The notes below the pieces were generated by a model that saw only the letters and a program-made list of their open reading frames with translations, made no database searches and was not told the DNA's origin. From the NCBI GenBank assembly GCA_022825705.1, contig JAJDWH010000010.1, positions 186,001 through 250,000 of the forward strand: a stretch of DNA of 64,000 nt. The letters are read 5' to 3'. A program made the translations under genes and the position numbers. The stretch is from Alphaproteobacteria bacterium (lineage in GTDB: Bacteria > Pseudomonadota > Alphaproteobacteria > TMED109). Below, in pieces: positions 18,347 through 26,889 of this stretch; the stretch's first letter is position 1, and each line of letters opens with the position of its first letter.

Positions 18347-19600
18347 TCAGGAAAGGTCTTGCCGGCGTTTCCTCAGCGAGAGCCAAACCAGGGCGCATGC
18401 GGCCAGCGCCAGGAACGGGAGCATCGCCACGTTGACCGTGATCCAGCCGTCCACCTGCGTTCCGCCGGCGCAGTTCATCAGGCCGCCCGAGGCGAGACTG
18501 GCCAGCGTGACCGAGCCGAAGACGATCGTGTCGTTGAGACCCTGCACCCGGCCACGCTCGTGAGAGCCGTGCGCGCCCGCCAACAGAGTGGTCGCACCAA
18601 TGAAGCCGAAGTTCCAGCCGAGGCCCAGAAGGATCAGGGCGGCAAAGAAATGGGTCAGGGTCACCCCCAGGCACGCGGTGAGGCCCGCGAACCCAAGGAT
18701 CAGGAGGCCCGCGGTCACGATCCGGTGCACGCCGAAGCGGGCGATGAGATGGCCGGTGACGAACGATGGCGCATACATTGCCAGGACGTGGGCCGAGACG
18801 ATGTCGTTGGCGTTGTCGCTCGTAAAGCCACAGCCGATGACCGCCAGCGGTGTTGAGGTCATCACCAGGCTCATCAGCGAATACGCAACCGTGGCGCAGA
18901 TGATCGCGACCAGCACCGTGGGATCCCGCAGGAGTTCGAGGCGGGACCTGCTGGGGGGCAACCGGGTCCCCGGCTGGCGGCTCGGGGGGACGGTCGGCAG
19001 GTCGAGCAACCAGAACAGGACCATGCCGCCAAGATTCAGGGCAACCACCGCGAGGTACGTGCCGACAAATGGGATGGGGAGAAAGGCGCTGCCGACGAGG
19101 GGCCAGGCCGTCACGTCGGCGACCAGCTTGTTCAACTGCGGCCCGAACAAGGCCGACAGGAGGCCGCCCGCCAGCACGTAGGAGATCGCCTTGGGTCGGA
19201 ACGCCGCCGATGCGGTGTCGGCGGCGGCAAAACGGTAAAACCCCTGCGTCGACATGTAGACGCCCGTGAGATAGGCCCCGATGAGCAATCCCGGAAACGA
19301 GCCGACATAGAGAGCGTACGCGGAGATGGACGCTCCGATGGCCCCGGCGATGGCCCCGATGACGAACCCGAACCGGCGCCCCCGGCGCTGCATCAGCGGC
19401 GACATCCAGGGGGCCGTGGTCATTGACCCGAAGACAATGACCGAGATGGGAAGCGTGGCGAGACACGGATTGCCGGCCACCATGCCGCCAGCGAGCCCGG
19501 CCACCACGAAATTTATCGGCAGCTGCGCACCCAGGATTGCTTGTGCCGCCATGAGGACGGCGACATTGCGCTTGGCCCGGGCATCGTCGACCAGCATCAA
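18347..19600 (-). CDS. MFS transporter
   Basis: A 417-residue major facilitator with about twelve hydrophobic segments. The first half shows the loop 2-3 pattern as APWMSPLMQRRGRRFGFVIG and the second half has the matching GHLIARFGVHRIVTAGLLI. A central polar loop with PPSRQPGTRLPPSRSR separates the halves. The substrate cannot be deduced. It is transcribed alone; an 8-bp inverted repeat lies about 100 bases upstream of its start and could be an operator. Confidence 0.87.
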   Translation of the reverse strand: MMLVDDARAKRNVAVLMAAQAILGAQLPINFVVAGLAGGMVAGNPCLATLPISVIVFGSMTTAPWMSPLMQRRGRRFGFVIGAIAGAIGASISAYALYVGSFPGLLIGAYLTGVYMSTQGFYRFAAADTASAAFRPKAISYVLAGGLLSALFGPQLNKLVADVTAWPLVGSAFLPIPFVGTYLAVVALNLGGMVLFWLLDLPTVPPSRQPGTRLPPSRSRLELLRDPTVLVAIICATVAYSLMSLVMTSTPLAVIGCGFTSDNANDIVSAHVLAMYAPSFVTGHLIARFGVHRIVTAGLLILGFAGLTACLGVTLTHFFAALILLGLGWNFGFIGATTLLAGAHGSHERGRVQGLNDTIVFGSVTLASLASGGLMNCAGGTQVDGWITVNVAMLPFLALAACALVWLSLRKRRQDLS

Positions 19601-19950
19601 GGATTCATCCGCGGAGCGTTGTCACAGTGGTCCGCGCATGTGAGACCTGTGCATCTCCAACGAGTGTCCGACCACACGGTTCTTCTCACGCGGATACAAA
19701 CCTGCCGGAATCATGGCAGGTTGTTGGGCGATCCGCGGTGTAGCCCGGCCAGTTTCGCGGAAGCCGCTTCGGATGCGAATCTCGGTTCTTTTCCGATAGC
19801 GTGCAGTATCACACGATGGCCCAGGTCTCCGAGAGCCGTGACTCGGGCGACTGTCAATGGCGGCGGCTCACACGGCGCTCGCGGTCTGGGGAATTGGGGT
19901 TCGCTTCGCCCTCTTCACCTGGCCGACAGGGGCGCGGAGGCGCAAGTTCG
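19601..19950. other. Intergenic region upstream of the MFS gene, no gene seen
   Basis: The region separates the MFS start from the end of the PIN toxin gene. The only structure noticed is the inverted repeat at 19700-19723. Translations in all frames gave nothing recognisable. Confidence 0.5.
19700..19723. promoter_or_regulatory. Inverted repeat upstream of the MFS transporter, possible operator
   Basis: AACCTGCC at 19700-19707 and GGCAGGTT at 19716-19723 are perfect inverted copies separated by eight bases. It is about 100 bases upstream of the MFS start. The size fits a dimeric repressor site such as a TetR type, but no regulator gene is adjacent and no promoter elements were assigned. Confidence 0.35.
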
Positions 19951-20358
19951 TCACGCGCGATTGGTCAGGAACTCCTCTGGAGAAATGATCTCGATTCCGC
20001 GCCAGGGATTCGGTGCAAGGAGGCGATCATCGCCGCTGACGATGCAGCCGCTCCCCGAATCAAGCGCCAGCGCAAGCAACCGGTTGCCCTTGGGATCCCT
20101 GCTAACTGTGATCTCCGACTGAACTGGCACCACGGTTGTCACTTGAAGCAGGCGACGAAGGAACTCCTCGCGGTCTTGCGGGGACCCGTACCTGTCTAAC
20201 TTCTTGCGTGAATGCACGTCGGCAAGTTCCTCGACGGACGCTTCCGAGTCCACGACATCGGACCGGGCCAGCGCTGCGTCGACGGCTCGTGCCGGCACCG
20301 AGCCTGCAATCAACAGACGACTGACCCATACGTTGGTGTCAATGACAATGCGCCCCAA
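19951..20358 (-). CDS. PIN-domain toxin (PIN_3/TIGR00305 type)
   Basis: A 135-residue PIN-domain ribonuclease. The acidic active site is seen as D7 in IVIDTNVWVSRLL, a conserved glutamate in ASVEELADV, and the aspartates of IVSGDDRLL. Family members cleave RNA and are toxic unless bound by an antitoxin. The gene lies two bases downstream of a Phd/YefM antitoxin gene on the same strand, the usual antitoxin-first order. Confidence 0.88.
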   Translation of the reverse strand: MGRIVIDTNVWVSRLLIAGSVPARAVDAALARSDVVDSEASVEELADVHSRKKLDRYGSPQDREEFLRRLLQVTTVVPVQSEITVSRDPKGNRLLALALDSGSGCIVSGDDRLLAPNPWRGIEIISPEEFLTNRA

Positions 20359-20360
20359 TT

Positions 20361-20606
20361 TCAGTCGTTCAGCATTTCATTCAACTTGTCCTCGGCCATT
20401 CCACGGGCTCTTGCTCTCGAGGAAACACGGTCACAAAGGTATTGAAACGCCTCGATGTTGATGCTCGTCAGCCGACGGTAATCAGTTGGTGAGATGACCA
20501 CTGCAACGTTGCGGTTCTGGCGGCGAATCGTCACCGGTTCGCGCTGAACTGCGTCCAAAAGGGCAGCGAGCCGCTGTTTCGCCTCTGACGCAGAAACGTA
20601 TCGCAT
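20361..20606 (-). CDS. Phd/YefM-family antitoxin
   Basis: An 81-residue antitoxin. MRYVSASEAKQRLAALLDAV and the following VTIRRQNRNVAVVISPTDY are the DNA-binding N-terminal signature of Phd/YefM proteins. The C-terminal helix region would bind the toxin. Such antitoxins repress their own operon as a complex with the toxin. It immediately precedes the PIN toxin gene. Its partner is a PIN nuclease rather than a RelE or Doc toxin, a known mix-and-match. Confidence 0.9.
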   Translation of the reverse strand: MRYVSASEAKQRLAALLDAVQREPVTIRRQNRNVAVVISPTDYRRLTSINIEAFQYLCDRVSSRARARGMAEDKLNEMLND

Positions 20607-21293
20607 GGGCTTCCTGAAGTGGACAAAGTAGACAATTTAGCCAGATCTGGCGGAACGACCATTGGGCCGCAACTGTGTCCCGGAATCGTGCTTGTACAGG
20701 CCGAAAACGACATGTGCGGACCGCGCGGCGGCAACCCTGCGCCAGGTCGAACGGAGGCATGTCCCTTCATGGTCCGCGCCGTTGCCGCATCCCGGCGGGT
20801 CGAGGTCGGGAGCCGCGATCAGGCGGCGGAACAGGTCGCCAGCGACAGCATGGTCGGCACCCTCGTGCACGTTGGCGACCGGCTCGATCCGTGCGGCACC
20901 TTCGCCGATGTGGCCCTCGATGGCGCAGCGTCCGTCGCTGTGCTGCCTGACAGGCCGGCTTCTCTTTGTCCTTGCGGGTTGCGGCACCGGGGACGCGTCC
21001 CCAACACTGGCCACGTCGCGGCGCGCCATCGCGGCGCTCGCAGGCGCCCTGATCCTGCGGGTTCGGCGCACCGGACGCTGTAGACGGCAAGTTGTGGGCC
21101 GCAGTAACGTCCCTGCCCCGACATTGACGGCTCACTTCGTCGATAGCGACTCATCCCTCGTACGCAAATGACCCGTTGCGCACGGGGAAGCGTTTGCGGG
21201 CGCACGTGTGGCAGGCTAGGAGCTTGCGCCCGGCGCCTGCGGCCAGCCGCAGGCCCGCAACCACACGCCGCGCTACGGGAATTGGGAGTACCA
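20607..21293. other. 687-base region with no recognisable gene
   Basis: Several overlapping frames are open on both strands because of high GC, but none has a convincing start, ribosome site or similarity. It holds the upstream region of the toxin-antitoxin operon at its left end and the leader of the binding-protein gene at its right end. Confidence 0.5.
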
Positions 21294-22358
21294 ATGATCG
21301 ACGTTCCTGCGAGAACCCTGCTGCGCTTCGTAGCGGTCCTGGTCGTCGGCATCTCACCGGCACTGGCCGACGACTTGACAGTGGTGTCCTTCGGCGGCGC
21401 CTACAGCGCCGCCCAGAAGAGACACATGATCGATCCCTTCGTGGAGGCAACGGGTACCACCGTCCTGTTCGACGACTACGCTGGAGGAATTGCCGAGATC
21501 AAGGCCCAGGTCGAGACCGGGAATGTCCACTGGGACGTGGTCGACATCGAGGTCATCGATCTGGAAAGGGCCTGCTCCGAGGGGCTCCTGGAAGTTCTTC
21601 CCCATGATGTGCTGCCGCCCGGCAGCAATGGTGTGCCGGCGCGGGAAGATTTCTTCAAGGAAGCACTTGCGAGCGAATGCGGTGTGGGCAACATCATCTG
21701 GGCCGTCATCTATGCCTACAACACCGAAACGGTCGTCGGCGGTACTCCCAGCACGATTGAGGATTTCTTCGACGTCACGACGTTCCCGGGCCGACGGGCG
21801 CTTCGGCGCCGGCCCCAGGTCAACCTCGAATGGGCCCTGATCGCCGACGGGGTTCCACGGGATCGGGTGTACCAGGTGCTGGCCACGGCCGCCGGGCAGA
21901 CCCGCGCGTTCGCGAAGCTCGACACCATCAAAGATCAGGTTGTCTGGTATGAGTCCTGGTCACAGGCACCGCAGCTGCTGAACGACGGCGGGGCGATGCT
22001 GGTGCAGTCGGCCAACGGCCGCATCTACAAGGACATCGAGGATTACGACCGCCCGTTCGTCATCGTCTGGGACGGCAACGTATTCGATCTCGACGTGTGG
22101 TCGGTCGTCAGGGGAACGCCGAACCGGGAGCGGGCATTCGAGTTCGTGGCGTTCGCCACCCAGACCACGCCGCTATCCGGCATGCAAGACGTGGCCTATG
22201 GGCCGACCCGACGGTCCGCGGCGCAACTCGTCGACCCGAACGTGCGCGACGAGCTGCCAACGGCTCACATCGACGAAGGCCTGAAGGTGGACAGCGCGTT
22301 CTGGGCCGACTTCGGCGAAGGCCTTGAAGAGGAGTTCAGCCGGTGGCTGCTGAACTGA
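21294..22358 (+). CDS. ABC transporter substrate-binding protein, polyamine type (PotD-like)
   Basis: A periplasmic binding protein of 354 residues. The N-terminus is a signal peptide (LLRFVAVLVVGISPALA), with the mature protein starting at about residue 25 with DDLTVVSFGGAYSAAQKRH, typical of the spermidine/putrescine-binding group. ATG 21294 was chosen because GGGAG lies eight bases before it. No permease or ATPase gene is adjacent, so its transporter must be elsewhere or it is an orphan. The ligand may be a polyamine or another small amine; sequence does not decide. Confidence 0.88.
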   Translation: MIDVPARTLLRFVAVLVVGISPALADDLTVVSFGGAYSAAQKRHMIDPFVEATGTTVLFDDYAGGIAEIKAQVETGNVHWDVVDIEVIDLERACSEGLLEVLPHDVLPPGSNGVPAREDFFKEALASECGVGNIIWAVIYAYNTETVVGGTPSTIEDFFDVTTFPGRRALRRRPQVNLEWALIADGVPRDRVYQVLATAAGQTRAFAKLDTIKDQVVWYESWSQAPQLLNDGGAMLVQSANGRIYKDIEDYDRPFVIVWDGNVFDLDVWSVVRGTPNRERAFEFVAFATQTTPLSGMQDVAYGPTRRSAAQLVDPNVRDELPTAHIDEGLKVDSAFWADFGEGLEEEFSRWLLN

Positions 22359-22519
22359 TCCCGCGATTGCACGCTTGACGCGCCAGCCAAGGAGCGTCGG
22401 CGGTGCCTGAGCTGCGACGGGCAGGGAGGCCGGGTGCTCGCGGCAGGAATCCCGCGCTCTTCCCGTTCGAGTTGGACTTCGGATCGAGCCGATGCGGCGG
22501 GCCAGGACGTCGGCAACCC

Positions 22520-23248
22520 TCAGCGAGGCGGGTAGTTCGGGCGGTCCGGGCCGTAGTGTTGCGACAGGTACTCGAGGACAATTTGCCGCAGGCCGCCTCG
22601 GAGCGGTGTCATCTCGTGCTCATTCACCATCAGGTCGAGGAGCTTGTCCCACTGCCTCTGCGGCAGGCCCTGCTGGATCACGATGCGCTCCGAGTGACAG
22701 ACGGTGCACGCGGCATGCGTTTCCGCGGCGCCGGGGCCGGCCGCCAACAGGCCAATACCGTGCTCCGCAAGTTCGATCGACCGCATCGGCTTCGTGGGCG
22801 CCGTCCCAAAATCGGCCGGGCGGTCGCTCATCCGGTTCAGGAAAGCGATCAGGTCAGCCCGGTCGCGTTCGTCTCCCAGGCCCTCGAATTGCATCACCGT
22901 GCCCTTCACGACTGCCCGTGGCCCCGCCAGGAAGGCGTCGAGGCGCTCAAGGGTCCAGTGCCCGCCGTGGCCTGCCATCGCGTCGGAGTAGCGGAAGCGG
23001 TCCTTGGCGCCCACCGGGGCACCGAGGACACTCCAGAGATTCGGACCGATCCGCGCGTCGCCACCATAGGCGACCGTGTGACAGGCAGCGCACTTGCGAA
23101 AGATCAGCTCCCCCCTCTCCGGGTCCGCCGCCGCAAGGCGAGCTTCGATGTCGGCCGCCCCGGCGGGCCATGCGGCAATGGAAGCGAAGACCAGCAGCGC
23201 CGCGGGCCCGACAAGCCTCAAGGGTAGCCCTCCTGCACTTGGCCTCAC
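22520..23248 (-). CDS. Di-heme cytochrome c, partner of the sulfite dehydrogenase (SorB/SoxD-like)
   Basis: A 242-residue exported cytochrome with a signal peptide (LVFASIAAWPAGAA) and two heme-binding motifs, CAACH near residue 53 and CTVCH near residue 182. The first domain is a class I cytochrome c (RIGPNLWSVLG). Its GTG start overlaps the stop of the upstream molybdoenzyme gene (GTGA), so the two are co-translated and the cytochrome is probably the electron acceptor. Classical SorB has one heme and SoxD has two, so the subfamily is unclear. Confidence 0.87.
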   Translation of the reverse strand: MRPSAGGLPLRLVGPAALLVFASIAAWPAGAADIEARLAAADPERGELIFRKCAACHTVAYGGDARIGPNLWSVLGAPVGAKDRFRYSDAMAGHGGHWTLERLDAFLAGPRAVVKGTVMQFEGLGDERDRADLIAFLNRMSDRPADFGTAPTKPMRSIELAEHGIGLLAAGPGAAETHAACTVCHSERIVIQQGLPQRQWDKLLDLMVNEHEMTPLRGGLRQIVLEYLSQHYGPDRPNYPPR

Positions 23249-24540
23249 GTCACGCGCAGGGCGACCCGGTGCATAGTGTTGTTGAGATAACCTTTGGGGT
23301 TCCAGTCGATGGCGAAGGGCTGCATCTCGCCGGCACTGTCAGTCGCGCGCGCCCAGATCTCGTAGTAGCCGGCCTCGGGAAACACGACCCTCCGGCGCCA
23401 GTCTTGCCACGCGCCCGAGTTGGCCGGTCGATCCAGATCAGCCGCCACCCACGTGGCGCCGAAGTCCATCGAGAGATCGACTCCCACGACCGTCCGGTCG
23501 CCCGACCAGGCATGCCCCCGGATCTCGATCTCCCTTGCGGCCGGGCTGTTGTTGGCCGGGAAGGTCACGAGGGACTTGACGGGCATGCGCTCGATGATTT
23601 CGAAATCCTCGTTCGGCACCTCGTCGCCCGGAGCGACCGGATAGCGCGGCACCCGATAGGAAATGCCTGTCATCTTCGGTCCATCATGGACCCGGTCGCG
23701 CAGTTGAATCCGCGTCAACCATTTGTGCGAGCAGGAGCCCGGCCAGCCTGGTACGACCAGGCGCAGCGGCGCCCCGTTCTGTCGGTGCAACGGGCCTCCG
23801 TTCATCGCGAAGGCGATCAGCACGTTGTCGGTCATCGCCTTGGCCAGCGGTACACCGCGCGAGATCGGCAGCTTGTCCGGCTTCCCGGAGAGGTGGGTGT
23901 CGGCCCCGTAGTGCGCGGTGTAGACGACACCGGGCTTTGGTCCAGCCTGCCTGAGCACGTCGGCTAGCCGAACGCCGGTCCACTCCGCGCAGGCGACCGC
24001 GCCGACCGTCCATTGGTTGCCCGTGGCAGGCGGGTCAAAGAAGGCTCGCCCGTTGCCGCCACACTCGATCATGAGCGCCATCGTCACAACCTCGAATTCC
24101 TGCTGGAGGTTCTCGATCGTCATCGTCACCGGATTGTCGACCAGGCCGTCAACGGTCAGGGTCCAGCTTCCGGCGTCCACCTCTTCGGGCGGCAGGCCGT
24201 TGTTTCGGATGAAATGCCGGGCTGTCGGAGTGATCGCGTCGTCCAGCAAGTGCGCGGGCGTCTCGGCGTTGAGAGGCCGATCGTTCAGGAGCGTGAGCCC
24301 GTCCTTGCCGACAAGAAGATCCGCATCAGCGAAGGCGGCCGGGACCAACCTGCGCGGCATGTTCGCGTAGTACGGGATTGTCAGTCCGAGCAGCCCGCCC
24401 GCAGCCGTGCTGCCTGCGCCAATGAAGAATCCGCGCCGGTTCAGCCCCGGCTCAGCATGGAAGAACTGTCGCCGTGCTTCTTCTGGATGCTCTGCGAAGA
24501 AGGCGTACAGGCCGGGAGTTTCGTTCCGTTTTCTCGACAT
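23245..24540 (-). CDS. Molybdopterin sulfite oxidase-family dehydrogenase, Tat-exported (SorA/SoxC-like)
   Basis: A 431-residue enzyme of the sulfite oxidase family. A twin-arginine signal (LNRRGFFIGAGSTAAGG) sends the folded protein to the periplasm. The molybdenum-binding cysteine is in MIECGGNGRAFF, followed by the family regions WTGVRLADVL and VPGWPGSCSHKWL, and a C-terminal dimerisation domain. ATG 24540 has a strong GGAGGAAAC ribosome site; a longer frame upstream is not needed. It likely oxidises sulfite (or bound sulfane sulfur) and passes electrons to the di-heme cytochrome encoded next. SorA versus SoxC cannot be settled here. Confidence 0.88.
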   Translation of the reverse strand: MSRKRNETPGLYAFFAEHPEEARRQFFHAEPGLNRRGFFIGAGSTAAGGLLGLTIPYYANMPRRLVPAAFADADLLVGKDGLTLLNDRPLNAETPAHLLDDAITPTARHFIRNNGLPPEEVDAGSWTLTVDGLVDNPVTMTIENLQQEFEVVTMALMIECGGNGRAFFDPPATGNQWTVGAVACAEWTGVRLADVLRQAGPKPGVVYTAHYGADTHLSGKPDKLPISRGVPLAKAMTDNVLIAFAMNGGPLHRQNGAPLRLVVPGWPGSCSHKWLTRIQLRDRVHDGPKMTGISYRVPRYPVAPGDEVPNEDFEIIERMPVKSLVTFPANNSPAAREIEIRGHAWSGDRTVVGVDLSMDFGATWVAADLDRPANSGAWQDWRRRVVFPEAGYYEIWARATDSAGEMQPFAIDWNPKGYLNNTMHRVALRVT

Positions 24541-24809
24541 GTTTCCTCCTTTTTCCGACCGTCCGATCGCGCAGCCCCGCGGGCACGCACCTGCGGCCGG
24601 GCGTTCCATCATCCTGTCCGGAGGTGTGCCGCTGTCAATGCGATTCCACGCCCTGCGGCGTTTTCTGGGACGGCTCGGTCGAGGGTGCCGCTGTTGGTCA
24701 AGCAATTCCGTGAAATCCGCTGCCGCATGAAGCGGAGTGAGACAATGATTCAGCTTGGTAGTCTGCCGCCGTTTGCCGAGACGGCCCAAGATTTGGAAAC
24801 CGATTGAAC

Positions 24810-25577
24810 GTGAAGATCGTCTTTAGCCGCAAGGGCCTCGACAGCAGCGACCAGGGTGGCCGCGGGATCTCGCCGATCGTCAATGGGCGACCGATCAGTA
24901 TCCCCATCCCAACGCGGCATCGTCCGTCCGGGACGACCTACGACGATCTCGGGCTCGGCGAGGTTGTGGCACAGGCCACGAGAGGACGGCTGAACGGGGC
25001 AAGCTGCTGCCATCACGATCCGATGTTCGAAGCCGGAAGATGTGCGTTTGGCCAGACCGGCGCCGCGCAGTCCCATCTATCAAACAACGGCGTGGGCGTC
25101 GGTGACGTGTTCCTGTTCTTCGGCTTGTTCGGCAACCTTGACCACAGCGACAGGCATCACCGGATTTTCGGCTATCTCGAGGTGGAAGAAGTGATCGCAC
25201 CTGGATCGAGTCCCGACGGCGAGCGCCTGCTGCAGGGGTTCACGCGACGGCACCCTCACACGATCGGCGACTGGCATCCGAACAACACGATTTATGTCGG
25301 CAAGGGATTGACCGCCGTCGCCGCCGGCCTGGGCCTTCGTCTCTCGTCGGCCGACGGTCTGGCGAGCAGGTGGAACGTTCCGCCATGGCTCCGCCGCGCA
25401 GGATTGACCTATCACGCGAAGCCCGAGCGCTGGGGTCGCGACAACACCCTGCGAGCGGCTGCCCGCGGACAAGAGTTCGTTTCGGATGTCTCCGGCGTTG
25501 CCGAGGCGATCCCGTGGCTGGACCGAATCCTGACGGAAATTTCGGGTGAAGAGTGCGCGGCGCGGAGGACGAACTGA
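24810..25577 (+). CDS. Nmad3-like protein (nucleotide modification-associated domain 3)
   Basis: The 255-residue protein begins VKIVFSRKGLDSSDQGG, then shows the linked blocks ISIPIPTR, FGQTGAAQSHL, GVGVGDVFLFFG and IFGYLEVEE, which I recall as hallmarks of the Nmad3 family. Comparative genomics has linked such domains to modified-nucleotide systems, often in phages and conflict islands, but their activity is not established. GTG 24810 is preferred over TTG 24804 because family members begin directly with the K-I-V-F-S-R-K-G strand. The gene diverges from the sulfite dehydrogenase gene and has no modification enzyme beside it. Confidence 0.7.
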   Translation: MKIVFSRKGLDSSDQGGRGISPIVNGRPISIPIPTRHRPSGTTYDDLGLGEVVAQATRGRLNGASCCHHDPMFEAGRCAFGQTGAAQSHLSNNGVGVGDVFLFFGLFGNLDHSDRHHRIFGYLEVEEVIAPGSSPDGERLLQGFTRRHPHTIGDWHPNNTIYVGKGLTAVAAGLGLRLSSADGLASRWNVPPWLRRAGLTYHAKPERWGRDNTLRAAARGQEFVSDVSGVAEAIPWLDRILTEISGEECAARRTN

Positions 25578-25695
25578 GGCGGCGGTCCGGAGCCGCCCGC
25601 TGGTGCCCGACTCGCCGTCCGGCCGCAAGCTCATCGTGCCGGCGAGACCTGATCTCCACGGACTCCCGGGCCGGGCGCGTCGTCGCTGCCGACAG

Positions 25696-26586
25696 TTATC
25701 CCGGCGGCAAGTGTTCCTGAAACCCCTCGAGGGTCGCGTTCATCACCTCGCTGAACGCCGGCTCCGCATACACCTCGTAGTGACCGTAGCCCTCAAGCAC
25801 CACCAGCTTCTTCGGCTCGCCGGCACGGCGGAAGAGCTGCCGGGATTCTTCTGGCGGCACGAGTCGGTCGTCGTCGGTCGTGATGAAGAGAACCGGACGG
25901 GGCGAGATCTTGTCCACCACCCATTCCGGGTGAAAGCTGAGGGTTTCGTCCACATACTCCAGCGGGAGGGCATTGAGTGCTGACGGGATCGTGCGGCGCG
26001 CTGCCGCCGCCAGTTCCGCCGACTGACGGTCCGGGAGCAGCACCTCACCGCGCTCGACGAACTCCGACTGGCCGTCCATGGTGCGCTTGACGCGGTCCGA
26101 GGCAGACCGGGCAAGCAGGTCGAACCATTCGTCCGGCCGGCGGACACTCCGCATCCACCGTTCGCCGTGGCCGATCCCGACCACGCTGACGACGCAACGC
26201 ACCCGCCGGTCGATTGCTCCGGTCCACACGACCGTTGCGCCGCCGTAGCTCGTGCCGTAGATGCCGAGCCGCCGCTCGTCCACATCATCCTGCGCTCCCA
26301 GGAAAGTGAGAGCGGCCTGCACGTCAGCAACCCGGCTGTAGGGAGCCAGGCGGGTGCGGGCCCCCTCGCTCTCCCCCCAGCCCTTGTAGTCGAACGTCAG
26401 GACGACGTACCCGGCCTCGGCCAGCATGCGTGCGTTGTCGGGAAGGTAGAGGTCCTTGACTCCGGTGTAGCCATGGCAAAGCACGATGCCGGCCCGCATC
26501 CTGTCTGGTCGTGGTTCGTCGGGACGGAAGAGATCACCCGCAAGCTGGAATCCTTCCGAATAAAAGGAGACCGGGGTTCGGTTCAT
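25696..26586 (-). CDS. Alpha/beta hydrolase (dienelactone hydrolase/S9-like)
   Basis: A 296-residue alpha/beta hydrolase. The oxyanion region is IVLCHGYTGVKD, the nucleophile elbow is GTSYGGAT (serine), the acid is in TTDDDRLVPPEES and the histidine in GYGHYEVY. No signal peptide is present, so it is cytoplasmic. Substrate is unknown; relatives act on esters, peptides or lactones. ATG 26586 starts the recognisable domain; the frame upstream is open for hundreds of codons but antisense to the next gene and not homologous. Confidence 0.88.
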   Translation of the reverse strand: MNRTPVSFYSEGFQLAGDLFRPDEPRPDRMRAGIVLCHGYTGVKDLYLPDNARMLAEAGYVVLTFDYKGWGESEGARTRLAPYSRVADVQAALTFLGAQDDVDERRLGIYGTSYGGATVVWTGAIDRRVRCVVSVVGIGHGERWMRSVRRPDEWFDLLARSASDRVKRTMDGQSEFVERGEVLLPDRQSAELAAAARRTIPSALNALPLEYVDETLSFHPEWVVDKISPRPVLFITTDDDRLVPPEESRQLFRRAGEPKKLVVLEGYGHYEVYAEPAFSEVMNATLEGFQEHLPPG

Positions 26587-26889
26587 GACAGGGTTCCTCG
26601 GGTGTCCCGCCGGACAATGAGGGAGGGCCGGCCCGGAAGCGTTGTACCGCCGGGGCGAACACAGGCCGTCCGCACAGGTACGGTTCCGGTCTCTCGTGCC
26701 CGCTGCGGAGCGCGCACCGATCGTCAAGTACCGCGTACACCGGGGCTTATATCGGTGTCGGGCTGCGGATATAAGCCCCCACTCGGAAGTTGGGTCCCGC
26801 ACGGCTGTTGTCAGGCCGCAGATCGTCGAGTACCACCGACCATCGTGTGCCCTTGCTGGCTGTGCGGCGCGACCGAAGAGCGGGATATC
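26587..26889. other. Divergent intergenic region with a 12-bp inverted repeat
   Basis: This is the space between the divergent hydrolase and YbdK-type genes. Apart from the inverted repeat at 26742-26779 I see no gene or RNA signature. Confidence 0.5.
26742..26779. promoter_or_regulatory. Perfect 12-bp inverted repeat, hairpin or operator
   Basis: GGGGCTTATATC at 26742-26753 and GATATAAGCCCC at 26768-26779 are exact inverted copies with a 14-base spacer. No T-run follows, so it is not a standard terminator. It could be a dimer binding site controlling one or both divergent genes, or an RNA hairpin in the leader of the plus-strand gene 110 bases downstream. Confidence 0.5.

Noticed and set aside
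18045..19466. 473-codon minus-strand frame covering the MFS gene
   Set aside because: Out of frame with the transporter and rich in Arg, Pro and His; the MFS frame has clear membrane segments.
20619..21083. Overlapping frames of about 150 codons on both strands
   Set aside because: No ribosome site, no recognisable domain and residue use typical of shadow frames; treated as non-coding.
26634..26720. Possible tRNA in the hydrolase/YbdK spacer, suggested by a translation resembling those of tRNA shadows
   Set aside because: No T-arm sequence and no cloverleaf pairing could be drawn.
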